Assembly: GCA_027681045.1 (NCBI GenBank)
Contig: JAQDCK010000005.1
Span: 62,001 to 126,000, forward strand
DNA from: Lactobacillaceae bacterium AF64-9pH9TA
GTDB lineage: Bacteria > Bacillota > Bacilli > Lactobacillales > Lactobacillaceae
DNA: 64,000 nucleotides
Reading direction: 5' to 3'
The stretch's first letter is position 1. Each line of letters starts with the position of its first letter. This document shows, in pieces, positions 50,997 through 59,947 of this stretch. A program made the position numbers and the translations under genes. The notes beneath the pieces are model-generated. The model was not told the origin of the DNA. It worked only from the letters and a program-made list of their open reading frames with translations, and searched no databases.

Positions 50997-52978
50997 TAGC
51001 CCAGTTCAGCCCCTACCGGGTGTTCGTCGCCGACCAGGACCAGCTTGACATCGCCATCAGCTTCGCTGGACAAAAGCATGCCCTGGCTTTCGTGGCCCAG
51101 CATCTTGCGCGGCTTCAAGTTGGTTACAGCCAGAACCTTCTTGCCCAAAAGGATACTTTCATCCGGGTAGAACTTGCGGATCCCGCTCAAGATCTGCCGC
51201 TCGCCGGTCTTGCCGAAGTCCAGCTTAAACATCAAGAGCTTACTTGATCCCTTGACTGGTTCAACGGACAGGATCTTGCCGACCTGGATCTTGACCTTGG
51301 CAAAGTCGTCGATCGTGATCTGCTTTTCTTCCTGCTTTTGTTCTCTTCTTGACTGCTTCTTTGGCTTAGCCTTCTTCATTTCTTCCTTGATGTAGGCCAC
51401 TTCTTCGTCATTCTTCAAGCGTGGGAAGATTGGAGTTGGCTTGGCAACGACGTTCACGTCCCAGGCAAAGCCGCCAAAGTTCAAATCCTTCTGGCTTTCG
51501 TCTTCCCAGTCCAGGCCCAGCTGGGCAAACATCTTGGCTGGAGTTTCAGTCATAACCGGAGCGATCATAATGGCTACCAGGCGCAGGCTTTCCGCCAGGT
51601 TGCTCATAACTCTGGAAAGTTCTTCAGCCTTGCCTTCCTTGTTCAAAACCCATGGGGTAGTTTCATCGATGTACTTGTTGGCCCGGGAAATCAGCTGCCA
51701 GACGTTTTCCAAGGCGTTGGAGAAGTGCATCTTGTCCATGTTGCCGTAGTAGTCGCTGATTGCCTTGGCGGCAACGGCAGCCAGGTCTTGGCCGTACTTG
51801 TCCTGCTCCTGGTCAACCGGGGCAACCAGGCCCTTTTGGTACTGGTTGATCATGGAAACAGTCCGGTTCAAAAGGTTGCCCAGGTCGTTGGCCAGGTCAA
51901 AGTTGGTCCGTTCAACGAAATCTTCCGGGGTAAAGGAACCGTCAGCCCCAAACGGGATGGCCCGCATCAGGTAGTAGCGGACCGGGTCCAGGCCATAGCG
52001 GGAAATCAAGGATTCCGGGTAAACGGCATTGCCCTTGGACTTGGACATCTTGTCCTTGTAGATCAAGACCCAGCCGTGGCCAAAGACCTGCTTAGGCAGC
52101 GGCAAGTCCAGGGCCATCAGCATGATTGGCCAGTAAATGGTGTGGAAACGGACGATTTCCTTGCCGACCAGGTGGACGTCAGCTGGCCAGTACTTCTTGA
52201 AGAGAGAGTCATCTTCTGACCCATAGCCCAAGGCAGTGATATAGTTGGCCAAGGCGTCGATCCAAACGTAAACGACGTGCTTCGGGTCGCTTGGCACCGG
52301 GATCCCCCAGTCAACCGTGGTCCGGGTAACTGACAAGTCTTCCAGGCCCGGCTTGATGAAGTTGTTCACCATTTCCTTTTCCCGGGAATTTGGCTGGATG
52401 AATTCCGGGTGGTCCTTGTAGTACTGGAGAAGCCGGTCAGCATACTTGCTCATCTTGAAGAAGTAGGATGGTTCCTTGACCAATTGAACTTCGTGGCCAG
52501 ATGGGGCAATCCCGCCGACAACGTTGCCCTGGTCGTCTTTGAAGACTTCCTTCAGCTGGGATTCAGTGAAGTATTCTTCGTCTTCAACTGAGTACCAGCC
52601 AGTGTATTCACCCAGGTAGATGTCACCGGAGGCCTTCAGCTTTTCAAAAATCTTCTGAACAGCCTTGACGTGTTCTTCATCAGTGGTCCGGATGAACTTG
52701 TCGTAGTTGATGTCCAACTTCTTCCACAGTTCCTTGATGTCCTTGACCATACCGTCCAGGTAAGCCTTTGGCTTCATGCCCAGCTTTTCAGCCTTTTGTT
52801 CGATCTTCAAGCCGTGTTCGTCGGTCCCGGTCAAGAAGAAGGTGTCATAGCCGTGGGCCTTCTTGTAGCGGGTCATGGTGTCCGCTGCCACCGTTGTGTA
52901 GGCGTTGCCGATGGTCAAACGGCCAGACGGATAGTAGATTGGCGTGGTAATGTAAAAAGTTTTCTTGTTATCTGCCAT
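50996..52978 (-). CDS. metG: Methionyl-tRNA synthetase
   Basis: 660 residues. The class I Rossmann core has YYPSGRLTIGNAYTT (HIGH-type signature altered to TIGN) and KMSKSKGNAVYP. The C-terminal Trbp111-like tRNA-binding domain (FAKVKIQVGKILSVEPV) is attached. GGAG lies ten bases before ATG 52978. It heads the metG-tatD-rnmV-rsmA operon. Confidence 0.97.
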   Translation of the reverse strand: MADNKKTFYITTPIYYPSGRLTIGNAYTTVAADTMTRYKKAHGYDTFFLTGTDEHGLKIEQKAEKLGMKPKAYLDGMVKDIKELWKKLDINYDKFIRTTDEEHVKAVQKIFEKLKASGDIYLGEYTGWYSVEDEEYFTESQLKEVFKDDQGNVVGGIAPSGHEVQLVKEPSYFFKMSKYADRLLQYYKDHPEFIQPNSREKEMVNNFIKPGLEDLSVTRTTVDWGIPVPSDPKHVVYVWIDALANYITALGYGSEDDSLFKKYWPADVHLVGKEIVRFHTIYWPIMLMALDLPLPKQVFGHGWVLIYKDKMSKSKGNAVYPESLISRYGLDPVRYYLMRAIPFGADGSFTPEDFVERTNFDLANDLGNLLNRTVSMINQYQKGLVAPVDQEQDKYGQDLAAVAAKAISDYYGNMDKMHFSNALENVWQLISRANKYIDETTPWVLNKEGKAEELSRVMSNLAESLRLVAIMIAPVMTETPAKMFAQLGLDWEDESQKDLNFGGFAWDVNVVAKPTPIFPRLKNDEEVAYIKEEMKKAKPKKQSRREQKQEEKQITIDDFAKVKIQVGKILSVEPVKGSSKLLMFKLDFGKTGERQILSGIRKFYPDESILLGKKVLAVTNLKPRKMLGHESQGMLLSSEADGDVKLVLVGDEHPVGAELG

Positions 52979-53071
52979 AGTGCTTGATCTCCTAAAAAAT
53001 TCTATACTCTCTATCATACAACAAAAAGTCTTACCTTATAAAGCCGATCGGCGATTTAACGGGCTTTCGGG

Positions 53072-53112
53072 CAAAAAAGAACGGTCTTTAGTAAAAAGGC
53101 CGTTCTTTTTTC
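53072..53112. terminator. Terminator between mgtA and metG
   Basis: AAAAAAGAACGG / CCGTTCTTTTTT perfect 12-pair stem with A- and T-runs, directly after the mgtA stop. Confidence 0.9.
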
Positions 53113-53114
53113 AG

Positions 53115-55805
53115 TTAAATCAAGAATTTTTCCTTCTTCATGTAGAAGTGCTTGACGACTGTCGTCAAAAGCAGGTAGCAAACCAGGAGGCCAGCCACGA
53201 TCCACAGGAATTCTTCATTCAATTGGCCGAACTTCATGGCTCCTGCCAATTTTGAAAATGGCAGGAAGGTGCCGAAGATAGCGGCCCCAAAGGTCGCCAG
53301 CATGACTGGGCTTGATGCCCGCTGCTGGATAAATGGCAGGCGTTCGTCGCGCAAGGCATGGATGACCATTTCCTGGGTCCAAAGGGATTCCACGAACCAG
53401 CCGGTGTGGAAGATGGTCATGAAGGCCAGCTGCCCTGCCGGTCCTAAGGTAGCGTAACTGCCGCCAGTAAGGGCCGGGCAGATGACAAAGAAGAGGACGG
53501 CAAAGGTGATGATGTCAAAAATTGATGATGCCGGCCCAAAGTAGAACATGAACTTCGGCATGTTCTTGGTTGACCATTCCCGCGGCACGTGCAGGTAGTC
53601 TTCAGACACGCTGTCAAAAGGCAAAGCCAGGCAGCTGGTCCCGTAGAGCAGGTCCAAAATCAAAAGCTGCAGCGGCAGCATTGGCAAGAATGGCAGGAAG
53701 ACTGAGGCGACCATGATGGACAAGATGTTCCCGAAGTTGGAAGACAGGGTGATCTTGATGTACTTCATGGTGTTGGTCAAGGTCTTGCGGCCGATCCGGA
53801 CCGCGTGTTCCAGGACGCTCAAGTCCTTTTGCAAAAGGATGATGTCGGCTGATTCCTTGGCCACGTCGACAGCTGAGTCAACTGAGATGGAGACGTCCGC
53901 CTGCTTCATGGCCGGGGCGTCGTTGATCCCGTCGCCCATGTAGCCGACCGTGTGGCCGTTTTTCTGCAGGGCATCGATGATCTTGGTCTTCCATTCCGGT
54001 GACAACTTGACGAAGATGTCGCATTCTTCAACAATCTTGGCCAGTTCTTCATCACTCTTGCCGATCAGGTCCTTTTGCCCGTAAACCGTGTCGATGTTCA
54101 GGCCGACCTTCAAGGCCACGGCCCGGGTAACAGCTTCGTTGTCCCCGGTCAGGATCTTAACGGTAATGCCGTCCCGGTTGAGGCTGGCCAGAGCATTTTT
54201 GGCGCTTTCCTTCGGCGGATCCAGGAAGGTCAGGAAGCCGATCACAATCAAGTCGCTTTCGTCATCAACCGTGAATTCGCCGACCGGAGACGGGTCAACC
54301 TTGTAGGCCAAGACGATAACCCGCATCCCGTCGCTGTTTAAGTCGTCGATGTCTTTAAAAATCTGCTTTTTTCTTTCTTCAGTCAAAGGCAGGGTCTGAC
54401 CGCCGATTTCCACCTGGCTGGAGACGGCCAGCATTTCTTCGGCTGCCCCCTTGGTAACCAGGAGGTGCTCGCCATGTTTTTGGTCAGAGTTGGCAACCAC
54501 CACGCTCATCCGCCGGCGCTGGAAGTCAAAAGGAATTTCATCGATCTTGTGGTAGTCCCGCTGGATTTCGCTGGTGTCCAGGTCGTCGTCAGCCACGTCG
54601 ATGACTGCTTGGTCGATCAAGTCCTTCATCCCGGTCTGGTAGTAAGAGTTCAGGTAGGCCATCTTCAAAACCCGGTCGGTTTCCCGCATTTCCAGGTTGT
54701 AGTGCTTTTCCAGGATGACCTGGCCCTGGGTCAAGGTCCCGGTCTTGTCGGTGCAGAGGATATCGGCTGAGCCGAAGTTCTGGATGGAGTTCATCTTCTT
54801 GACGATGGTCTGGTGCTTGCTCATTTCCACGCTGCCCCGGACCAGGTTGGTAGTCACAATGACTGGCAGCATTTCCGGCGTCAGGCCCACCGCCGTAGCG
54901 ATGGCGAAGATCAAGGCGTCAGTCCAGTTACCCTTGGTCAAGCCGTTGACCAAGAGAACCAGAGGCGCGATGATGGCCGTCATGGTCAAGAGCAGCTTGG
55001 AGATGTTCTTGATCCCGGTGTCAAAAGTCGTCTCTTTCATTTTAGTGTCGGCGATCTGGGCCGCCATCTTGCCGAACATGGTGTGCCCGCCAGTGGCGAA
55101 GACCACCCCGCGGCCGGAGCCGGAGACGATAGTCGTGCCTTCAAAAAGGATGTTTGGGTAGTCCAGGTAGTTTTCCATCTTGTCCGGGGTTGGGACGAAG
55201 TTGGCATTCTTTTCCGCCGGCGTTGATTCCCCGTTCAAGGAACTGGCTGAGCAGAACAAGTCAGTGCTGGACAAAAGCTTCATGTCAGCTGGAACCATGT
55301 CCCCGGCTGAGACGTTGATGATGTCGCCGACCACCACGTCCTTGGTCGGGATTTCCTGGTCCTTGCCGTCCCGGCGCACGTTGGTCGTGACAGAGACCAT
55401 CTTCAAAAGGGACTGGACGGCGTTGGAAGTGCGGATGTTCTGGATGAAGGACGTAATCCCGGAAACCAGAACCATGACCACCATGATGATGACGGTGCTG
55501 AGGTCCTTTTCACTTTGCGGGACGAAGATGTAGTTAGTGAACAAGGACATCGTCGCCAAAATGAGCAGGACCAGGATAAACGGGGTTAAGAAAGCTTCAG
55601 CCAGGAAGTGGAGCTTGCTTACTTGGTTGTTGCTCGCGATCTCGTTGGTCCCGGTCTTTTCCCGGACATCGGCTGCTTCTTCAGTGCTGAGGCCGTTGCT
55701 GTTGGTATGCAATTGGGCCAAAGTCACGCTCCGCTTTTCCAGGGCAATTCTTGCAACCCGCTTTGCGTCATCGCTGGCAGCTTTGTTCATTGTCTTGTTG
55801 AGCAT
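53115..55805 (-). CDS. mgtA: Magnesium-translocating P-type ATPase
   Basis: 897 residues. P-type features: phosphorylation site DKTGTLTQG, TGDNEAVTRA, MGDGINDAPAMKQADV, and a transmembrane GLTPEMLPVIVTTNL motif typical of P3B (MgtA/MgtB) pumps. It imports magnesium. ATG 55805 follows GGGGAG; the longer frame lies in the riboswitch terminator. Expression is controlled by the M-box upstream. Confidence 0.95.
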   Translation of the reverse strand: MLNKTMNKAASDDAKRVARIALEKRSVTLAQLHTNSNGLSTEEAADVREKTGTNEIASNNQVSKLHFLAEAFLTPFILVLLILATMSLFTNYIFVPQSEKDLSTVIIMVVMVLVSGITSFIQNIRTSNAVQSLLKMVSVTTNVRRDGKDQEIPTKDVVVGDIINVSAGDMVPADMKLLSSTDLFCSASSLNGESTPAEKNANFVPTPDKMENYLDYPNILFEGTTIVSGSGRGVVFATGGHTMFGKMAAQIADTKMKETTFDTGIKNISKLLLTMTAIIAPLVLLVNGLTKGNWTDALIFAIATAVGLTPEMLPVIVTTNLVRGSVEMSKHQTIVKKMNSIQNFGSADILCTDKTGTLTQGQVILEKHYNLEMRETDRVLKMAYLNSYYQTGMKDLIDQAVIDVADDDLDTSEIQRDYHKIDEIPFDFQRRRMSVVVANSDQKHGEHLLVTKGAAEEMLAVSSQVEIGGQTLPLTEERKKQIFKDIDDLNSDGMRVIVLAYKVDPSPVGEFTVDDESDLIVIGFLTFLDPPKESAKNALASLNRDGITVKILTGDNEAVTRAVALKVGLNIDTVYGQKDLIGKSDEELAKIVEECDIFVKLSPEWKTKIIDALQKNGHTVGYMGDGINDAPAMKQADVSISVDSAVDVAKESADIILLQKDLSVLEHAVRIGRKTLTNTMKYIKITLSSNFGNILSIMVASVFLPFLPMLPLQLLILDLLYGTSCLALPFDSVSEDYLHVPREWSTKNMPKFMFYFGPASSIFDIITFAVLFFVICPALTGGSYATLGPAGQLAFMTIFHTGWFVESLWTQEMVIHALRDERLPFIQQRASSPVMLATFGAAIFGTFLPFSKLAGAMKFGQLNEEFLWIVAGLLVCYLLLTTVVKHFYMKKEKFLI

Positions 55806-55842
55806 AATAGTTCTCCCCTCTATGACAACTTCGCAAACGAAC

Positions 55843-56056
55843 AAAAAAATCCCCCTTACAAACCGTAAGGGGGACCTTGCCAAATAAGGCCACGCTATTG
55901 ACTAATCGCTCAGCTTTAACACTACGTGACGTAAGCACATGCTAGCTACCTGGAAAGTGCCTTATTTCGACAATTTCTATTTAACCCGTTGGCATCTCTG
56001 GATGTTTCTGGGCGATAGCGTGTGTTCACGTAGGAGTCTCACCTAACAGTTCATTT
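55843..56056 (-). promoter_or_regulatory. M-box (ykoK) magnesium riboswitch
   Basis: The minus strand begins GTTAGGTGAGACTCCTACGTG, continues with GCTATCGCCCAGAAACATCC and AGATGCCAACGGGTT, and closes with CTAGCATGTGCTTACGTCACG-type stems, matching the M-box consensus. A terminator (CCCCCTTAC / GTAAGGGGG, 55851-55873) with T7 precedes mgtA. High magnesium should favour termination. Confidence 0.92.
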
Positions 56057-56082
56057 GCTCTCTTTTCAACTTTACATAGAAG

Positions 56083-56111
56083 ACTATACACGCTTAAAGC
56101 AGGCTTGTAAA
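56083..56111 (-). promoter_or_regulatory. mgtA promoter
   Basis: TTTACA, 17 bases, TATAGT on the minus strand, about 30 bases before the M-box core. Confidence 0.7.
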
Positions 56112-56163
56112 CCACTTTTATGTAAAGTCAGCGTTTTAATTTAGTTTTTTCTGTGAAAAAGCC

Positions 56164-56778
56164 TTATTTTCTGGCCTGCCGCTTTACCGCATAACGCAAG
56201 AAGATAATCACGGCCGCGATCAAGACCAGCAAGGCCAGCATGATCGGAATTCTGAGGTCGGCCGGCTTGATCACTCGGTTCACTTCCTCGCTGGACAGGT
56301 CAAGGGAGTCCTTTTTAAAGCCGAGGCTTTGGTCGATCAAGGTCACGGAAATCTTGAACAACTCCTGCACCCCTTCATTGAAGGCGATCGGGTCATCAGC
56401 CGTGATTTTGGAAGCCGTGTGGCTGAGGATGTTGGCCCGGACCTGGGCGGTAAACTGGCTGTGCAGGTCGCTGCTGCTGTAAAGATAGGCCTTCTTAGTC
56501 CCGTCCTTTTGCACGTTGATCACGATATAGAGAGTTCTGCTTGCCTTGCTCAAGCCGTCCGGCTGGGTCTTTTTGGCATTTTGCAGGGTCTCGACGATCA
56601 CGATCGGGTGCTGGTCAGACTTCTGGTACTTGGCATTCTTTTGGTCAACCATTTTCCGGGTATCGGAATTGATGATGCCGGCATTGTCCTGGACGAAAAA
56701 GCTGCTGGCCCCGGTCACCAGGGGAAAAAGGCAGACTAAGGCCAGGAGCCAGGCCAGCCTAGTCACTGCCGTCTTCAA
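56164..56778 (-). CDS. TPM-domain membrane-anchored protein
   Basis: About 204 residues if started at TTG 56778. This gives a clean signal segment (KTAVTRLAWLLALVCLFPLV), an external TPM-type domain (VQDNAGIINSDTRKMVDQKN, HPIVIVETLQN, YIVINVQKDGTKKAYLYSS) and a C-terminal membrane helix with a basic end (RYAVKRQARK). The start is uncertain: ATG 56829 and GTG 56766 are alternatives, all overlapping the end of comEB. TPM proteins occur in envelope stress or photosystem repair; the role here is unknown. Confidence 0.75.
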   Translation of the reverse strand: MKTAVTRLAWLLALVCLFPLVTGASSFFVQDNAGIINSDTRKMVDQKNAKYQKSDQHPIVIVETLQNAKKTQPDGLSKASRTLYIVINVQKDGTKKAYLYSSSDLHSQFTAQVRANILSHTASKITADDPIAFNEGVQELFKISVTLIDQSLGFKKDSLDLSSEEVNRVIKPADLRIPIMLALLVLIAAVIIFLRYAVKRQARK

Positions 56779-57241
56779 GTTTGTGTGCCAGTTCTTCGAC
56801 GAATTGGCGGTCAAGCTTAATTTGTTCATAAGGTACTCCACTATCACGCAGCAGCTGAATGGCCAAGGGACTGTCGTGATAATCATAGTAATAGTTGATC
56901 TTGGTCACCCCGGCCTGCAACAGGTGCTTGGTGCAGTTGTAGCATGGGAAGTGAGTCACGTAGATTTCCGTGTTGTCGGTTGAGACCCCGTTTTTCGCGC
57001 AGGAAATCAGACTGTTCATTTCGGAGTGAATCGTCCGCACGCAGTGGCCGTCGACCAGCTGGTGGCCCACGTCATCGCAGTGGTCCTGGCCGGAAACTGA
57101 CCCGTTGTAGCCGGTGCTGAGGATCCGCTTGTCCTTGACCAGGACGCTGCCGACCAGGGCCCGGTCACAGGTAGACCGCTGGGCGATCACCAGGGCCTGC
57201 ATCATAAAGTACTGTTTCCAGGGAATTCGCTTGCGCGTCAT
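56759..57241 (-). CDS. comEB: dCMP deaminase (ComE operon protein 2 family)
   Basis: 160 residues. Zinc-dependent deaminase motifs: HSEMNSL (histidine and general-base glutamate) and FPCYNCTKHLL (two cysteines). It deaminates dCMP to dUMP, supplying thymidylate synthesis. ATG 57241 follows GAGG and begins right after trpS (gap of one base). No competence genes are adjacent, so the com name reflects family only. Confidence 0.9.
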   Translation of the reverse strand: MTRKRIPWKQYFMMQALVIAQRSTCDRALVGSVLVKDKRILSTGYNGSVSGQDHCDDVGHQLVDGHCVRTIHSEMNSLISCAKNGVSTDNTEIYVTHFPCYNCTKHLLQAGVTKINYYYDYHDSPLAIQLLRDSGVPYEQIKLDRQFVEELAHKLEDGSD

Positions 57242-57242
57242 A

Positions 57243-58268
57243 TTAGCCTCGGTTCTTGAAGTAGTTGAAGCCGATCGCGTCACGGACTTCCTGCAGGGTC
57301 TGGTCAGCCACCTGGTTGGCCTTTTGTGACCCTTGGTAGAGCATGTCGTAAACGGCATCCAGGTTTTCAGCGTACTTTTGCCGTCGTTCTCTGATTGGGG
57401 CCAGTTCAGCTTCCAGGACCTTGTTTAAGTAGCGCTTGATCTTGACGTCGCCTAACCCGCCCTTTTGGTAATCTTCCTTAAGTTGGGCAACAGTGTCCTT
57501 GTCCGGGTCAAAGACGTCCAGGTAAGTGAAGACAGTGTTGCCTTCCACTTGACCTGGGTCTTCCACGTGTATGTGGTTAGGGTCGGTGTACATGGACATA
57601 ACCTTCTTCTTAAGCGTTTCCGAGTCATCAGACAGGTAAATAGCGTTGCCCAGGGACTTGGACATCTTGGCGTTGCCGTCCAGGCCTGGCAGGCGGCCCT
57701 GGCCCTTAGGCGGGAAATAGCCCTTTGGTTCAACCAGGACGTTGACATTGTAGGTCCGGTTAAAGCTGCGGACGATTTCCCGGGTTTGTTCCAGCATTGG
57801 TTCCTGGTCATCGCCAACTGGGACTAAAGTCGCCTTGAAGGCAGTAATATCAGCGGCTTGGGCAACCGGGTAGGTCAAGAAGCCGACTGGCAGGGAGTCG
57901 CCGAAGCCCTTTTGCTTGATTTCCGTCTTAACAGTAGGGTTTCTTTCCAGCCGGGACAGGGTTACCAAGTCCATATAGTCAGTGGTCAGTTCAAACAAGG
58001 CCGGGATTTGGGACTGAACAAAGATGGTGGACTTTTCCGGGTCCAGGCCAACAGCCAGGTAGTCCAGGGCAACTTCGATCAGGGAGTTGCGGATCTTTTC
58101 CGGGTTGCGGGCGTTGTCAGTCAAGGCCTGGGTGTCAGCAATCATAATGTAAGAGTCATACTTGCCAGTGTTTTGGAGCATGACCCGGTTCTTCAAAGAG
58201 CCGATGTAGTGGCCGATGTGCAGCTTGCCGGTTGGGCGGTCGCCAGTCAAAATAATTTCTTTCGTCAT
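57243..58268 (-). CDS. trpS: Tryptophanyl-tRNA synthetase
   Basis: 341 residues, the normal length. Signature [16 protein letters not shown], the DTQALTDN active site region, the VGDDQEP motif and [10 protein letters not shown] are intact. AAAGGA precedes the ATG. The trpS-comEB-TPM genes are contiguous and probably form one operon. Confidence 0.97.
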   Translation of the reverse strand: MTKEIILTGDRPTGKLHIGHYIGSLKNRVMLQNTGKYDSYIMIADTQALTDNARNPEKIRNSLIEVALDYLAVGLDPEKSTIFVQSQIPALFELTTDYMDLVTLSRLERNPTVKTEIKQKGFGDSLPVGFLTYPVAQAADITAFKATLVPVGDDQEPMLEQTREIVRSFNRTYNVNVLVEPKGYFPPKGQGRLPGLDGNAKMSKSLGNAIYLSDDSETLKKKVMSMYTDPNHIHVEDPGQVEGNTVFTYLDVFDPDKDTVAQLKEDYQKGGLGDVKIKRYLNKVLEAELAPIRERRQKYAENLDAVYDMLYQGSQKANQVADQTLQEVRDAIGFNYFKNRG

Positions 58269-58408
58269 TTTTCGCTTTCCTTTACTAAATTCTTTGTTAA
58301 ATTGTTTCTATCGAGCGTTATTATTATCATTTTAGCAAAAATAACAAATAGATTAAACCACTCCCGCCGGGCCGGAAGAATCTTTTTGAAAAAAGTTACC
58401 AAAAAGAC

Positions 58409-58437
58409 TTGGCGAAAGTTTTTTTACATGCTATACT
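58409..58437 (+). promoter_or_regulatory. Promoter of tRNA-Gly(CCC)
   Basis: TTGGCG, 17 bases, TATACT with extended TGC just before the hexamer, 11 bases upstream of the tRNA. Confidence 0.7.
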
Positions 58438-58448
58438 TAAAACATCTT

Positions 58449-58519
58449 GCGGGTATAGTTTAATGGTAGAACGCTAGCTTCCCAAGCTGGAGATGAGGGT
58501 TCGATTCACTCTATCCGCT
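58449..58519 (+). tRNA. tRNA-Gly (anticodon CCC), slightly atypical
   Basis: Acceptor GCGGGTA/TATCCGC (one G-T pair), anticodon stem CTAGC/GCTGG and loop TTCCCAA giving CCC. The T-stem GAGGG/CACTC has a G-A mismatch and the T-loop reads TTCGATT. CCA is not encoded. It has its own promoter and a terminator at 58545-58580. Confidence 0.85.
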
Positions 58520-58544
58520 TTTTTTATACCATAAGTTAACAAAG

Positions 58545-58580
58545 AAATAAGCGAGGCCAAACGGCCCCGCTTATTTTTTA
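58545..58580. terminator. Bidirectional terminator between tRNA-Gly and the CPBP gene
   Basis: AATAAGCGAGGCC / GGCCCCGCTTATT hairpin with T-run on the plus strand and T-rich tail on the minus strand. Confidence 0.85.
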
Positions 58581-58590
58581 CTCTCTTCAG

Positions 58591-59259
58591 TTAAACGGCG
58601 ATGGTCACAACCGTCAAGACTCCGTTTAAAGCGGCCAGGTAAAGAGGCAGCCAGATGGTCTGGGTGCTGAGGTAGCTCCAGGCGAAAAGCATGCCAAAGG
58701 CAAAGTTGAAGGCAAAGATTGCCGGAGTGAACTGGAAGGTCAAGATGGCGTAAAAGAGACCCGAGCAGATTATGCCGGCGTAGGCCACGCCCTTTTTCTC
58801 AGTTCTAAACCAGTAATTGAACAAAAAACCGGTGCAGAGGTATTCTTCCAGGATCGGCAGGACCACCCCATTGGCCAGCATCATGAACCAGTATAAGGCG
58901 CTGGTGGAATGAGAGGCATAGACCAGCTGCAAGCCAGAGGCGGGCATGCCTTTGTAGAGCTGCAGGTAGGAGATGCCGATCCGGCCGGCGGCAACCACGA
59001 AGCTTAAGAGCAAGGTGAAATTGAAGCTGCTCAGCCAGGGGATGTTGAAGCGTGAATCGAAGAAGCGCTGTTCACGGTTGTAGCGGTAAATGTAAAAAAG
59101 CAGGCACATGGCCGCCAGAACCAGGAACAGGATCACGTTCCAGATGCTGATGGACGGGCTCTTGATGGCCAGGTTGTCGGCCAGGGCCGTGAAAACAAAA
59201 ACTACAAAATAGACGAGGTAACGGACAAGGTTACCTTCGCGTGATCGTGGCGTATTCAT
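58591..59259 (-). CDS. CPBP/Abi-family membrane protein with degenerate catalytic motifs
   Basis: 222 residues with six or seven membrane helices. The first motif of CPBP (CAAX-like) proteases is recognisable as PILEEYLCTGFLF, with both glutamates but threonine instead of the usual arginine. The second motif, normally FxxxH, reads LFYAILTF with no histidine. A third segment (FNFAFGMLFAWSY) fits motif 3. Members of this family give immunity to bacteriocins in lactobacilli and streptococci, and the position beside the pheromone-regulated operon suggests that role. Missing residues suggest it is not a working protease. Confidence 0.7.
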   Translation of the reverse strand: MNTPRSREGNLVRYLVYFVVFVFTALADNLAIKSPSISIWNVILFLVLAAMCLLFYIYRYNREQRFFDSRFNIPWLSSFNFTLLLSFVVAAGRIGISYLQLYKGMPASGLQLVYASHSTSALYWFMMLANGVVLPILEEYLCTGFLFNYWFRTEKKGVAYAGIICSGLFYAILTFQFTPAIFAFNFAFGMLFAWSYLSTQTIWLPLYLAALNGVLTVVTIAV

Positions 59260-59394
59260 CTTATTCCACTCACTCCTCCGTGAAACATTTGTAATATCTT
59301 ATTATACCAAAGAAATCGGGCTCTTTTTGGCCTTTGTATGAATATTTTTGGTTACTTTTGCCTTACAATGTTTCATGCTTTTTACCTGGAGGGA

Positions 59395-59450
59395 TAAAAA
59401 AAGTGCCGCCAAAGCCGGAATATCTGGCTCAAGCAGCACTTTGTTTTTTC
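59395..59450 (-). terminator. Terminator of the four-gene accessory operon
   Basis: AAAGTGCTGC / GCGGCACTTT with an internal CCAGATATTCCGG-type stem and T7 on the minus strand. Confidence 0.85.
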
Positions 59451-59454
59451 TATT

Positions 59455-59550
59455 TTAGTCCATAATCGCGCAGCTCATGGCAAAGTAGACCAGGCCCAGG
59501 CAGGAACAGAAAATGATGGAAGGCGTGAAGCTTGGTACATTGTAGTTCAC
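59455..59550 (-). CDS. Possible 31-residue hydrophobic peptide
   Basis: GTG at 59548-59550 opens a frame with VPSFTPSIIFCSCLGLVYFAMSC, one short membrane-like segment, ending at TAA 59455 just before the terminator. The ribosome-binding site is poor. A different short frame (from ATG 59539) has AGGTGA in front. It could be a last small gene of the operon or a remnant of a membrane protein. Confidence 0.25.
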   Translation of the reverse strand: MNYNVPSFTPSIIFCSCLGLVYFAMSCAIMD

Positions 59551-59560
59551 CTAGTTTCAA

Positions 59561-59935
59561 TCACATATCTAGTGCTTCTAATTCACGTTTAAAGCGTACA
59601 CCAAGCGGATAGACTTCTGGAACAGCATACATGCCAATCCAATTTACGATATAAACCGTTGGTGCGGTTTCATCTGGTTCTATGCTAATCTGACTAGCAA
59701 TCTTGTGGAATTCATGTTGAAAATCCTTGACAGTCAGTTTTCGAGGATCATCTGCCGTAGATATTAGTTCCTTGCTCTTTTTAATGAGCTCACCTTTAAC
59801 CGCCGGATCCGTAATATCAAAGATCTGTAAGTACAGACTTAGTGAAATCGGAGTATCTAGGCCATCATCACAATACAGGGCAATTTCTTCCATTGCCTTT
59901 TTCAGCATTTTCATTTCTTCAACATTTTCATCCAT
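59561..59935 (-). CDS. Small cytosolic protein, paralogue B of a tandem pair
   Basis: 124 residues, helical and acidic, no signal or membrane segment. It shares SLSLYL, LIKKS, ADDP, DFQHEFHKIASQIS and YIVNWIG..P.VYP with the upstream neighbour, so the two come from a duplication. AGGAGATTCC precedes the ATG. I recognise no family. The location after a secreted protein in the same operon suggests immunity; this is inference. Confidence 0.75.
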   Translation of the reverse strand: MDENVEEMKMLKKAMEEIALYCDDGLDTPISLSLYLQIFDITDPAVKGELIKKSKELISTADDPRKLTVKDFQHEFHKIASQISIEPDETAPTVYIVNWIGMYAVPEVYPLGVRFKRELEALDM

Positions 59936-59947
59936 TGGAATCTCCTG

